DNA of 64,000 nt, taken from Halobacteriovorax marinus SJ. GTDB lineage: Bacteria; Bdellovibrionota; Bacteriovoracia; Bacteriovoracales; Bacteriovoracaceae. The stretch spans positions 3,162,001-3,226,000 of the forward strand of contig NC_016620.1 of the NCBI RefSeq assembly GCF_000210915.2, read 5' to 3'. Positions within the stretch are counted from its first letter, which is position 1; every line of letters starts with the position of its first letter. Shown here in pieces: positions 33,675 through 42,753 of this stretch. The translations under genes were made by a program, and so were the position numbers. The notes under the pieces are model-generated. The model ran no database searches, was not told where the DNA came from, and saw nothing but the letters and a program-made list of their open reading frames with translations.

Positions 33675-33681
33675 TAAGACT

Positions 33682-36600
33682 ATGAGAACTTTATGGAAGA
33701 TATCGACATTTTTAGTTTTATTATTCACCCTTACAGCGTGTATGCCGGACAGCCTCACGAAGTTTAAAGAAGCACCTACTAAGAAAGTAGATGATACAAC
33801 TTCGGCCGGAGGTAGTGGCGATGATACAGATGAAGAGGAAGTAGAGATTGTTACAGAGTTAACAAATCTTGAAATCCCTCAATATGCTGACCCTGTTAAC
33901 GGGGACCTCATGCTCTTAAATGTCGACAATATAGGGACTCTTAAAGCTGGTGATAATATTTTCTCATCTGCAACAATGTTTAAGACAACAGATAAAGGTG
34001 CTGCGAGAATTATTCAAGTTGCGCCTGACGATACGGGAACATCAGGAAAGCTACTCGTTAGAATTACACTTGCTGCGGCCGGTGTAACGAGAGTATTTAA
34101 TGAGGACGACTTTGTAGACAATTGCTCTCTTGGTTATGCAAATTGTGCTGTTGGAGCTTCTACAGCAACTAAAGTTGGTGGAACATCATTTTATTTTGAT
34201 CCATCTGGAACACCTGCCTTTTCAAGAACACTAACAGTAGATTCTACAAATCCTGTTCCAATTAAATTTAGAGTAGAGCCAAGTCTACCTTTAGGAGTTA
34301 GTTTGAATGAAGACACAGGTCTTCTTCAATCTCCAGTTGTACCTTTTACAATTGCAAATACTTTTGACTTAGAAGAGTACAACTTCATTGCAGAAGTTGC
34401 AGAAGATAATTTCGGAGAAATTCTAGACGAGCAAGAAACTGTTTCATATCTTGACTCTATCAGTTCAAAAGTTGGTTCTCAGGCCACTACAATTTCTAAC
34501 TATAACTTTTCTTATAAGTTATTAAACGGTGACAGAATACTTATAAAACTCGCTAATACTACTGGTATTTACACTGGTGATACTCTCTATTCATGTATCT
34601 CTTCAACATTTACAAGCTGTAATAGTAATACTGAGTATACGGGAATTGGAACTGTTTATCATGTTGATACAGAAAATAGTGAAGTCTACTTGACTGTTGC
34701 AGACGTTAACGGAGCAGCAAATCCAAGTGAGTTCCTTGACGGATACTACGTTCATAAATCAAATGGGTCATTATTTACAATTCAAAACGGTTCTCCATCG
34801 AGACTTTATAACTCTAGTTCAACTGGTATTTCATTTACACCAGATTGGGAAGTTGATCCTGCAGGAGATGGAATCACTGTTCTTTTCAATATAAACTCTC
34901 TTATTCCAGGGATGTCTATTGATACAAACACAGGTGTTGTTTCACTAACTGCTCCTATTCAACTTAGTACAGAAAATGAGTACCAAGTGACAGCGATTAA
35001 CTCTGCAACGGGTGAAACTATTTCAAATTATGTTTTCAAACTTGGTGTTTTTGATCCACCAGGTGGCATCTCATATTCACTTCCGACACTAAACCTTGGG
35101 ATTGGAAGAGACTCTATTGACTACGAACCTTCTCTTACGCCAGCAAACTTTGCTGACGCAGAAAGTGTTTACTATAGCGTTGCAGGTACTATTGTTTCAG
35201 GAATTTCTTTTGAAGAAGAGTCTGGAGCATTCCAAGGTGTACCAAATGCATACGATGCTGGTACTCTTTTAACAATTAGTGGATTCCATCCAAGATCTGG
35301 ATCAACTGCATTTGCCTCAACAACTTTAACAATTAGGGCCGGTACACCAATTGATGATTTCTACTATCCACAGTATCTTAACGAGTATTTACAATTAACT
35401 GTTTCAGATACATCAATTTTTAGCCTTGCTCAAAATATTTCATCTAACAATGGTGCTCAAGGTACTGTTTCATATATCAATAGCGATACGAGCCAAATTG
35501 TAGTGCAAGTAACTGCAAACCTCACAGGTAATCAGGTTTTTAAAGCTGGTGATACATTAGATAATGCTGGAACATATTCTTTTCCAAAGGCAAACCTCAC
35601 GAGTGTAGTGCATATCTTTAATTCGGCAGCAGGTGTTGCTTCTAGAGTACCCGCTCTTTACAATAACTCACAAGCAATTGCGCTCGCTGGTGGAGAAGTT
35701 GTTACTTATAATGTAACTCCAAGTCTACCTGCCGATTTTACAGCTTTTAATACAGCAACGGGTGAAATTGACGGTGATTCTTCACTACCTCTTTCTCTAA
35801 CGTCAGCTAGAACTGTAAATATTCTTCTAACAAATTCAATTGGTGAAATTACTACTAAGCCATACACTTTCTTGGTCAAGAGTGCTCCAATTGAAGCAAC
35901 AATAGGTAGATACCAATTCATAAGACTTTCTCAAAACTTCAATCGCTTCTATATCGGTACGAGATTTCAAACTGCTGCAGGTATTAAAGGCAGAGTTGTC
36001 CACAAGATAGGAGACGCTACAACAGGTGGATTACTTGTCGAGGCTCAGGGAACAATTGAAGCTGGCGATCAGGTTGATAATGTCATTCCTTACCAGGCTG
36101 CTGAAGGTCGCGTAGAGAATTATATCTTTATCACACTCAAAGATGTTACGACTCTTGCTGCTTCAGACACAATTACAACTCCTGATGGAGACAACGCTAC
36201 AATTGTAAATGTTATTGGCGCAGAAAATAAACTCTATGTAAAAATAAATAGCGGTTCATTTGAAACTGGTGAAATTGTAAATGCAGGTACTGCAACAGAA
36301 AGTATTGTTATGGATGTCGTAACGAAGCACTATGCTTCTCACATCTTAAAACTTGCTAATGCAGCGGCTTTCCAAGTTGGTGGATATATCTCTTCTAACA
36401 CAGGAGCTGCCAGTGCTGATGTAATCTTCAAAGAAGATGCAAATGACTATGTTTACTTACAAGTTATAAGCGGGACATTCTCAGAGAATTCAAATGTTGA
36501 CGATCTAGCGACATATGCTGCTGCAGCGTCGACAGTTGATCAGATTGCAGGTCCAATTGTCACAATCACTTCTTCAGGGAATGCTGGAGGTAATAATGTT

Positions 36601-38604
36601 ACATCTAGTACAAACCCATTTGCAGAGGGAGCAACAATCACAGCTGACAATGGTTCACATCAATCATCAGGTATCGTTCTCGATGTTGTTGGAAACGACT
36701 TTACAGTTGATGTTAAAGACTTAAAAGGAACAAATGCCTTTGAGGTTGGAGATGATATTGATGATGCAACACCATTCAACTCAACTCTTGGAAGTGCAAA
36801 CTCAATTACTGCTGTAAGCACTACAAATATTATTCCAATCTATGTTGGTGAAGAAACTTATATTGAAGGTAAGGTTAAGGGTGTATTTAGTGATGTTTCT
36901 CTAACTCCAGACACTCTACCTTCTGGACTAAGCTTCAATAGCACAACAGGTGTGATCTCTGGTATTCCTACAGAGCCACAGGTAAAGACAACTTATACTA
37001 TTACTTACTCTTCACCTGGTGATGCCGATGCAACATTCTCATTTGAACTGATTACATATAATCAATTTGAGCTTATTCAAGAAACAGAGAACGCTTCATC
37101 ATTTAATCTTCATAAAGAAGGTGAAGGTTTTGGAACAACTTCATGTAAGATCCTAAGCTCACAGGTATCAGAAACGAATGACTCTAACTATCAGATGAAT
37201 GATGTTGTCTGTAGATTAGAGGCCGGAGAACTTGATCTTTATAATAGAGGTGCAAACTTAAAAGTTAAGTCTGGTGCGGGAATGTGTGAATACGTTCGCT
37301 ACGTACCAGAAACTCACAAAAGTTACCCTGCAGGTAGAACTGACTCATACTATGTTCAGTACTCTGACTTTGCGGGAACATGTGCAGGTGGTATTTCTTC
37401 TTTAAGTATCCCTGACCCTCTTGCTGTTGGTGGACCGATTGAACTTGTTGAAACGGCTGCTGACAATAACGACAATATTCCTATTAATGCCAATGGAGAT
37501 GTCTTCTTTGGAAGAAAAGTATGTCTTACAGGTGATTGTCTAGAGAGATTTGCGGTATCTGCTGATGGTGCGACTTCATGTCAATTTGATCACAGAGAAC
37601 ACCAAACAGGTCTTAACTGTGACGAAGGTAGTAACTGGGTTGCAACAGTAAGTTGTGAAGAAGATGATGATACTGGTGCCTGTACTTGTACTTCTACAGA
37701 CTTTGTAGAAACAAGATGTGGTGGTAGTCGTTACAACTGTATGAGTGGTGCAATTAAGAGTACGGAGCTCGATACAGAGAGTGAGTCATCACTTATTGTA
37801 AACTCATTCAGTGGTGTAACTGCAGAGTTCCCAGTTGATGCTCCTCAGTCTCAGGGTCAGTATAGTAATACTATTATCTCAAATACGACGAGAGCAACAC
37901 AGTGTAGAGACACTACTCAAAACTTTGCTTTTGATAGTTACGATAATGCTGGAAACCTAACAACATTTATTAGTAACCTTGCAAATTATAACCAAATTGA
38001 TACAACAGCTAGAGGTTTCTGGGCAGACTTAAATCCAACAGGAAGCTCGGCCATGAACGCTAACAAGTTCTACGAATACCATTGCCTTGATGCCTCATAT
38101 AATATTAAGGCGAGAATTAGACTTCAAATCAGAGACTGGAACGAGAGTTTCAATCCAGAAACACCTGAAATTGAAATCTTCGATAACGGTGGAGCTATTG
38201 CAGGTATCGATACTTCAGGGCCAAATTGCTTCGGTGAAGAATGTGATCAAAGATGGGACTGGGATAGTTTAGTTGATGGTCTCTCAGCTGGATCAAGACC
38301 AAATTATACTGTTGCCGCAGGGTCTTGCTCTAGAGGTGGTAATGCAACTTTTGCATCAACAATTACAACAGTCGCGGGAAGTAACGTTCTAACAGTAAGT
38401 GGTGGTGCACTTGGAAGTGATATCACAATTGGTAGTATTATTAAGGTCGGTGCAAACCTAGCTGGTAACGAGTTTAGATACTTTACAGTGACTGGCTATA
38501 CTTCAACTACAATTACAACATCAACTCCTGCCGATGTTACAGTATCAGGGCTAGACTGGGAGCTCATAAGAGACTTCCCATTCCCACTAGATCATACTAA
38601 TTAG
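33682..38604 (+). CDS. giant surface lipoprotein with repeated beta modules
   Basis: This is a 1640-residue protein. The ATG at 33682 gives a lipoprotein signal (WKISTFLVLLFTLTAC), so a longer upstream frame is rejected. An acidic, Ser/Gly linker follows. Two module types then alternate. Putative-Ig (He_PIG/cadherin-like) segments have the signature LPSGLSFNSTTGVISGIP (near 1075) and related copies near 195, 400, 515 and 680. About seven 60-80-residue units have the pattern F-x-x-G-D/E-x-[VI]-x-N-x-x-G with V-x-V strands, reminiscent of repeats in phage tail and surface adhesins. The C-terminal 450 residues are cysteine-rich. It is probably an outer-membrane adhesin. The 3' end overlaps rimO by 8 bp. 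Confidence 0.8.
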   Translation: MRTLWKISTFLVLLFTLTACMPDSLTKFKEAPTKKVDDTTSAGGSGDDTDEEEVEIVTELTNLEIPQYADPVNGDLMLLNVDNIGTLKAGDNIFSSATMFKTTDKGAARIIQVAPDDTGTSGKLLVRITLAAAGVTRVFNEDDFVDNCSLGYANCAVGASTATKVGGTSFYFDPSGTPAFSRTLTVDSTNPVPIKFRVEPSLPLGVSLNEDTGLLQSPVVPFTIANTFDLEEYNFIAEVAEDNFGEILDEQETVSYLDSISSKVGSQATTISNYNFSYKLLNGDRILIKLANTTGIYTGDTLYSCISSTFTSCNSNTEYTGIGTVYHVDTENSEVYLTVADVNGAANPSEFLDGYYVHKSNGSLFTIQNGSPSRLYNSSSTGISFTPDWEVDPAGDGITVLFNINSLIPGMSIDTNTGVVSLTAPIQLSTENEYQVTAINSATGETISNYVFKLGVFDPPGGISYSLPTLNLGIGRDSIDYEPSLTPANFADAESVYYSVAGTIVSGISFEEESGAFQGVPNAYDAGTLLTISGFHPRSGSTAFASTTLTIRAGTPIDDFYYPQYLNEYLQLTVSDTSIFSLAQNISSNNGAQGTVSYINSDTSQIVVQVTANLTGNQVFKAGDTLDNAGTYSFPKANLTSVVHIFNSAAGVASRVPALYNNSQAIALAGGEVVTYNVTPSLPADFTAFNTATGEIDGDSSLPLSLTSARTVNILLTNSIGEITTKPYTFLVKSAPIEATIGRYQFIRLSQNFNRFYIGTRFQTAAGIKGRVVHKIGDATTGGLLVEAQGTIEAGDQVDNVIPYQAAEGRVENYIFITLKDVTTLAASDTITTPDGDNATIVNVIGAENKLYVKINSGSFETGEIVNAGTATESIVMDVVTKHYASHILKLANAAAFQVGGYISSNTGAASADVIFKEDANDYVYLQVISGTFSENSNVDDLATYAAAASTVDQIAGPIVTITSSGNAGGNNVTSSTNPFAEGATITADNGSHQSSGIVLDVVGNDFTVDVKDLKGTNAFEVGDDIDDATPFNSTLGSANSITAVSTTNIIPIYVGEETYIEGKVKGVFSDVSLTPDTLPSGLSFNSTTGVISGIPTEPQVKTTYTITYSSPGDADATFSFELITYNQFELIQETENASSFNLHKEGEGFGTTSCKILSSQVSETNDSNYQMNDVVCRLEAGELDLYNRGANLKVKSGAGMCEYVRYVPETHKSYPAGRTDSYYVQYSDFAGTCAGGISSLSIPDPLAVGGPIELVETAADNNDNIPINANGDVFFGRKVCLTGDCLERFAVSADGATSCQFDHREHQTGLNCDEGSNWVATVSCEEDDDTGACTCTSTDFVETRCGGSRYNCMSGAIKSTELDTESESSLIVNSFSGVTAEFPVDAPQSQGQYSNTIISNTTRATQCRDTTQNFAFDSYDNAGNLTTFISNLANYNQIDTTARGFWADLNPTGSSAMNANKFYEYHCLDASYNIKARIRLQIRDWNESFNPETPEIEIFDNGGAIAGIDTSGPNCFGEECDQRWDWDSLVDGLSAGSRPNYTVAAGSCSRGGNATFASTITTVAGSNVLTVSGGALGSDITIGSIIKVGANLAGNEFRYFTVTGYTSTTITTSTPADVTVSGLDWELIRDFPFPLDHTN

Positions 38605-39973
38605 TAAGGACAACTCGTCCAACTAAATCATAATCTAAAACTTCGGTGATCTCGACTTTAACGAGATCACCTGCTTTTAGATCTTCAATATCGCTATCAT
38701 TAATAATTACTTTTCCATCAATATCTGGAGCTTGACCAATGTGACGCCCTTGTATGAGGAGTTCCGTTTCTTCGTGCTGACCTTCAATAAGAACATCAAT
38801 CAACTGACCTTCATACTTTGCATTAAGCTCTCTAACAATCTCTCTTTGAGTTTCAAAGAGCTGATCAAAACGATCGTCGATCGTTTCCTGGTCAACCTTA
38901 CCTTTTAATCTATAAGCAGGAGTTCCCTCTTCATCTGAATATCTAAAGATTCCAAGGTGATTAAATCTCGCCTTCTTAACACCCTCAAGTAACTCTTGAA
39001 AATCTTCATCAGACTCACCTGGGAAACCTACAATAATAGAAGTTCTTAGAACAATTCCCGGAATTCTCTCGCGCAGTCTCTCTACGCGATTCATGATTTC
39101 GGCTCCAGTAATTCTTCTATTCATTCTCTTGAGTACATTATTTGAAAAGTGTTGAACTGGCATATCTAAATAGCTACAGATCTTCTTGCTATTTCTCATC
39201 TGCTCAATAACTTCATCAGTAAGCTCATCTGGATAGAAGTAAAATAGACGAACCCAATCAATTCCTTCCACTGTTTCAAGACCATTTAAAAGCTCGTGAA
39301 GGTTATTGTTTTCATCTAAATCGACACCGTAGTCTGAAAGATCCTGTGAAATTAAATTAAGCTCTCTAACTCCTGACTCAGATAGTTTCTGCGCCTCAGT
39401 CACAAGAGATTCAACAGAGCGAGATCTTAGTCTTCCTCTTAGTGTTGGAATAATACAGAATGTACAATTTCTATTACAGCCTTCAGAGATTTTTAACCAA
39501 GCTGTATAGAAGGGCGAAGTATTTAGTCGTGGATCAAACTCAGTATGAATGAACTTTGGAATTTCAACAAAAGACTTCTTCTCTAATTTATTATCTTCTA
39601 GTGCCTTTAGAAGAGGCACTATTTTATTATACTCTCCAGTTCCAATGAACATATCCACTTCGGGTAGAGACTCTTCTAATTGATCAGAATATCTTTGGGC
39701 CATACAACCAGAGACCACGAGAGCTTTACAGTTGCCTTGCTCAGTATCTTTGTAATCCGCAAGATCAAGAATAGTTTCAATAGACTCTTGTTTTGCGGCC
39801 TCTACAAACGAACATGTATTTACAACGATAACTTCCGCACTATCTGGCTCAGGAACAACCTTAAACCCATCAAGGCCCATATAACCAAGCATAACTTGTG
39901 AGTCTACTAGGTTTTTAGAGCAACCTAGGGAAGTGAAAAATACAGTGCGGTCTTCAAACTTAGTCGTTTGCAT
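38597..39973 (-). CDS. rimO: ribosomal protein S12 methylthiotransferase
   Basis: This is a 458-residue radical-SAM enzyme that methylthiolates Asp of ribosomal protein S12. The N-terminal MTTase domain has FTSLGCSKNLVDSQVM, VNTCSFVEAAKQES and VVSGCMAQR, whose three cysteines bind the auxiliary cluster. The radical-SAM core has SEGCNRNCTFCIIPTLRG (CxxxCxxC). A C-terminal TRAM domain (VLIEGQ to VVLTN) follows. SLGCSKNLVDSE-type N-termini distinguish RimO from MiaB. AAGGA lies 6 nt before the ATG. Confidence 0.96.
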   Translation of the reverse strand: MQTTKFEDRTVFFTSLGCSKNLVDSQVMLGYMGLDGFKVVPEPDSAEVIVVNTCSFVEAAKQESIETILDLADYKDTEQGNCKALVVSGCMAQRYSDQLEESLPEVDMFIGTGEYNKIVPLLKALEDNKLEKKSFVEIPKFIHTEFDPRLNTSPFYTAWLKISEGCNRNCTFCIIPTLRGRLRSRSVESLVTEAQKLSESGVRELNLISQDLSDYGVDLDENNNLHELLNGLETVEGIDWVRLFYFYPDELTDEVIEQMRNSKKICSYLDMPVQHFSNNVLKRMNRRITGAEIMNRVERLRERIPGIVLRTSIIVGFPGESDEDFQELLEGVKKARFNHLGIFRYSDEEGTPAYRLKGKVDQETIDDRFDQLFETQREIVRELNAKYEGQLIDVLIEGQHEETELLIQGRHIGQAPDIDGKVIINDSDIEDLKAGDLVKVEITEVLDYDLVGRVVLTN

Positions 39974-40103
39974 AAAAGTTCCTTAAATTTAAAAAATATC
40001 TTGAGCACTTGTAATATAAATTCTTCCAATAATCAAAGGGTTGTGTAATTTTTCATTGAAATAGCAGATTGCATTTTTCAGCACCTGCAAATAGACTTAA
40101 ATC

Positions 40104-42110
40104 ATGGAAAATAAAAGACTTTTTACCTTCATTTTACTCTTAATTCTCAGCTCCTCTTGTTCGAGAAATGTTATCAATCCTCCTCACCCAAACTTTATGA
40201 ATTTGACGGGCAGCCTAGAGCCTTCAAAATCAGATATTTTGGCGAAGAAGTTTCATCTAGCAAACTTAGATTTCAATAATAAATATTTTGAAAAATCCTG
40301 TAGTGTTTATGAGGAACTATTAGAAGAAGGTGACTTCCCTCTTCAATCCATAGCACTTATACGAGCGATAAAGTCGTGTGACTGGACAGTTACTAAACTC
40401 ATTTCCATCTGGGATAGTAAAAGTGTTGAGCCATGGCTTGCTCAGGATTACCATCTCATTTCACTTGAGGTTGCAAAAAGTAAAAATATAAAACTATGGC
40501 AAGCCAAGCATAACTTTGCACTCTACCCTTTTGAAAAAAGAAAGGAAGAGAAAGAGAAGTTTATTAGAAATGCTCTAGAGATTGCTGAAGACGAGCAGAT
40601 AACTGAACTCGTCACTAAGTATAACGAAGAACTACAGAAAATCTCTCCCCGCTTTATCACTGCCCCTAGCGATGAATTGCTCTATGATGTGGCCAGAGAC
40701 TTCGAAAGAGCAAGAGAGTATGACAAGGCGATAGCGACATATGAAAATATCATTAAGAATTCAAGTATCGATCTAAAAATTAAAATAAACTCTTGGCACA
40801 GAATCACTAGAGTATTTAAAAACAAGAGAAGAAAAGATCTAGCATTGAGTTCTACTAAAACTTTAGTTAACTGGATTACTAAGAATAAAGAATTATTTGG
40901 AACTCAATATGGGTATGAGCTAGTAGAGGCCAGAACAAGATGGGCCAGAGCAACTTGGACAGAAAATAATCTTCCTCTAGCAAAGAAAATTTTAACAAAC
41001 ACTCTTAATAGAAATAATCCTGAAAGCGAACAAGCTGCCACAATCTACTATCTACTTGCGGGAATAGCTAAGGAAGAGAAGAAAATTAAATCGGCCATAG
41101 TCTATCTAAAAAAGTCAGTGGACCTAAGCACTAGCTCGCAAAGGGAAGATATTCTCTGGCAACTCGCATGGCTTGAATATAAGAGAAAGAACTACTCTGA
41201 ATCCACAACTCTCTTTAAGAAGTTACATAGTGAGTACGATGATGTTTCCAAATATACCTATTGGTTAGCGAAATCTCTTTCCCGTGAAAAGAAAACAAAA
41301 GAATCAATTGAATTCTTTTCTAAAACAATTGAACTCAATCCCTTTGGATACTATGGCATTTCGGCAAAGAGAAATCTTGGTCTAAAAGATGGATTTAACT
41401 TAGAAGTTATTGAGAGTTCTAAAGATAATCTCTTTGAGTGGCTAATTGCTCTAGGAGAATACGAGAAGGCTTCAAAATACTTAGATAGTCTAATCTATTC
41501 ATCAAAGTCAGCCTCTAGTAAACTTTCTCTCCTAGAGAGAATGAATAGAGCTAGAAACTTTCAAGGAAGTTTAAAAACATTCTTCAATATGGGCGAAGAT
41601 CAAAGACTAGAGATAGAAAAGAAGTTTATCCAGTATATCTATCCAAAACCAGTTCTTGAATCCAAGTATCTTGAGAATAACTTTGATAACAATCTAGCCT
41701 ATTCAATTATCAGACAAGAGTCGGCCTTTAACAGAGAAGCGAGAAGCTTTGCAGATGCTTATGGTCTTATGCAAATCATTCCTTCTAGGGCAAAGAAATT
41801 GGCCAAGAAGCATCGTATTCCTTATCAAAATACGGAAGACCTCTACGATATTGATGTGAATATGGCCCTTGGTGTTCACTATCTAGAGGATCTGAAAAAA
41901 ATGTTTGATTATTTACCAATGGCAATTGGATCATACAATGCAGGAGAAGCTGTTATGAGTCGCTGGGTAAAGTCTAGGTATCAAGGGGATATAGAGACTT
42001 TTATTGAAGATATTCCATACAGGGAAACTAGAAAATATATTAAGCTTGTTCTAAGAAATTACTATATATACCAGCAGCTTCCCATAGATAAGAAAGTCTT
42101 TATCTATTAA
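40104..42110 (+). CDS. lytic murein transglycosylase lipoprotein (Slt type)
   Basis: This is a 668-residue protein that cleaves peptidoglycan glycan strands to 1,6-anhydro ends. The N-terminal lipobox (LLILSSSCS) predicts membrane anchoring, unlike soluble Slt70. Residues about 40-520 are TPR-like helical repeats (LYDVARDFERAREYDKAIATY, AIVYLKKSVDLS). The catalytic domain begins at about 530: SIIRQESAFNREARS carries the catalytic Glu, followed by AYGLMQIIPSRAKKLA, GVHYLEDLKKM and AIGSYNAGEAVMSRW. The ATG has no clear Shine-Dalgarno sequence. The 3' end overlaps lolA by 11 bp. Confidence 0.93.
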   Translation: MENKRLFTFILLLILSSSCSRNVINPPHPNFMNLTGSLEPSKSDILAKKFHLANLDFNNKYFEKSCSVYEELLEEGDFPLQSIALIRAIKSCDWTVTKLISIWDSKSVEPWLAQDYHLISLEVAKSKNIKLWQAKHNFALYPFEKRKEEKEKFIRNALEIAEDEQITELVTKYNEELQKISPRFITAPSDELLYDVARDFERAREYDKAIATYENIIKNSSIDLKIKINSWHRITRVFKNKRRKDLALSSTKTLVNWITKNKELFGTQYGYELVEARTRWARATWTENNLPLAKKILTNTLNRNNPESEQAATIYYLLAGIAKEEKKIKSAIVYLKKSVDLSTSSQREDILWQLAWLEYKRKNYSESTTLFKKLHSEYDDVSKYTYWLAKSLSREKKTKESIEFFSKTIELNPFGYYGISAKRNLGLKDGFNLEVIESSKDNLFEWLIALGEYEKASKYLDSLIYSSKSASSKLSLLERMNRARNFQGSLKTFFNMGEDQRLEIEKKFIQYIYPKPVLESKYLENNFDNNLAYSIIRQESAFNREARSFADAYGLMQIIPSRAKKLAKKHRIPYQNTEDLYDIDVNMALGVHYLEDLKKMFDYLPMAIGSYNAGEAVMSRWVKSRYQGDIETFIEDIPYRETRKYIKLVLRNYYIYQQLPIDKKVFIY

Positions 42111-42705
42111 TCTTTGTATTGGCGGGCACTTTGAAAACAAAGTGCTCTTTCTTAAACTTCGGACCTTCAACTATTTTAGACAATTCAAGCTTCTTCGTTT
42201 TCTTATTAGATAAAGTCATTTCTACAATTTTTAAATTCTTAAATGTAGCGGTATCTTTTTTAAAAGTAAGCTTGGCCTTCTCTACACCTAAATCCTTAAT
42301 AATAGTTTTTGAGAATTCTAGAAAGTACTCTCCAGCTTTATTCTTTGAAACTTTATATAACTTATTTGTTAACAATCCCTTTCTCAAAATATCTAGAAAC
42401 TTTGTAAGCTCATTCTTAGTTGCATCTTGGATAGTCACTTGTCCAGGCTCAGACTCTATGAATGCTGGAGTATAGTACCAAGTTTTAGAGTCATTACTAA
42501 CGTAAGTAAGACTCTCTGGCGAAGATGTCTCCAATTTAATATTTCCAGGATACATATAGTCCATTGTCCCCTTAGACCTTTTCTCCTTACCAGTGAGAGC
42601 ACTCTTATAGACTTGCTCAAAGCTTGCAGAAAAACTATTAGGAATAAATCCTGTAGCGAATGTTTGATTGATAAATAGTAATGAAATTAATAAGAATTTA
42701 GTCAT
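42100..42705 (-). CDS. lolA: outer-membrane lipoprotein carrier LolA-like protein
   Basis: This is a 201-residue periplasmic chaperone that ferries lipoproteins from the Lol ABC transporter to the outer membrane. The signal peptide is MTKFLLISLLFINQTFA. The mature part follows the LolA beta-sheet pattern (FSASFEQVYKS, KGTMDYMYPGNIKLETSSPES, DSKTWYYTP). The ATG at 42705 is chosen because GGAGG lies 10 nt upstream and the signal peptide starts there. That start lies in a 12-bp hairpin whose loop contains the Shine-Dalgarno sequence. The gene converges on the lytic transglycosylase. Confidence 0.85.
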   Translation of the reverse strand: MTKFLLISLLFINQTFATGFIPNSFSASFEQVYKSALTGKEKRSKGTMDYMYPGNIKLETSSPESLTYVSNDSKTWYYTPAFIESEPGQVTIQDATKNELTKFLDILRKGLLTNKLYKVSKNKAGEYFLEFSKTIIKDLGVEKAKLTFKKDTATFKNLKIVEMTLSNKKTKKLELSKIVEGPKFKKEHFVFKVPANTKINR

Positions 42706-42738
42706 AATAGTGAAGCCTCCTAAAGACTTCACTATTAT
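42704..42738 (-). promoter_or_regulatory. 12-bp hairpin enclosing the lolA Shine-Dalgarno sequence and start codon
   Basis: A perfect 12-bp inverted repeat (42704-42715 with 42727-42738) surrounds an 11-nt loop that contains GGAGG. The lower stem includes the first two bases of the lolA ATG. In mRNA it would occlude the start codon while presenting the Shine-Dalgarno sequence in the loop. Alternatively the DNA palindrome binds a protein. Confidence 0.7.
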
Positions 42739-42753
42739 AACGATTTATGAAAA

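Noticed and set aside
33496-33681. N-terminal extension of the giant lipoprotein
   Set aside because: It would bury the lipoprotein signal 62 residues inside the protein; ATG at 33682 puts the lipobox at the proper place.
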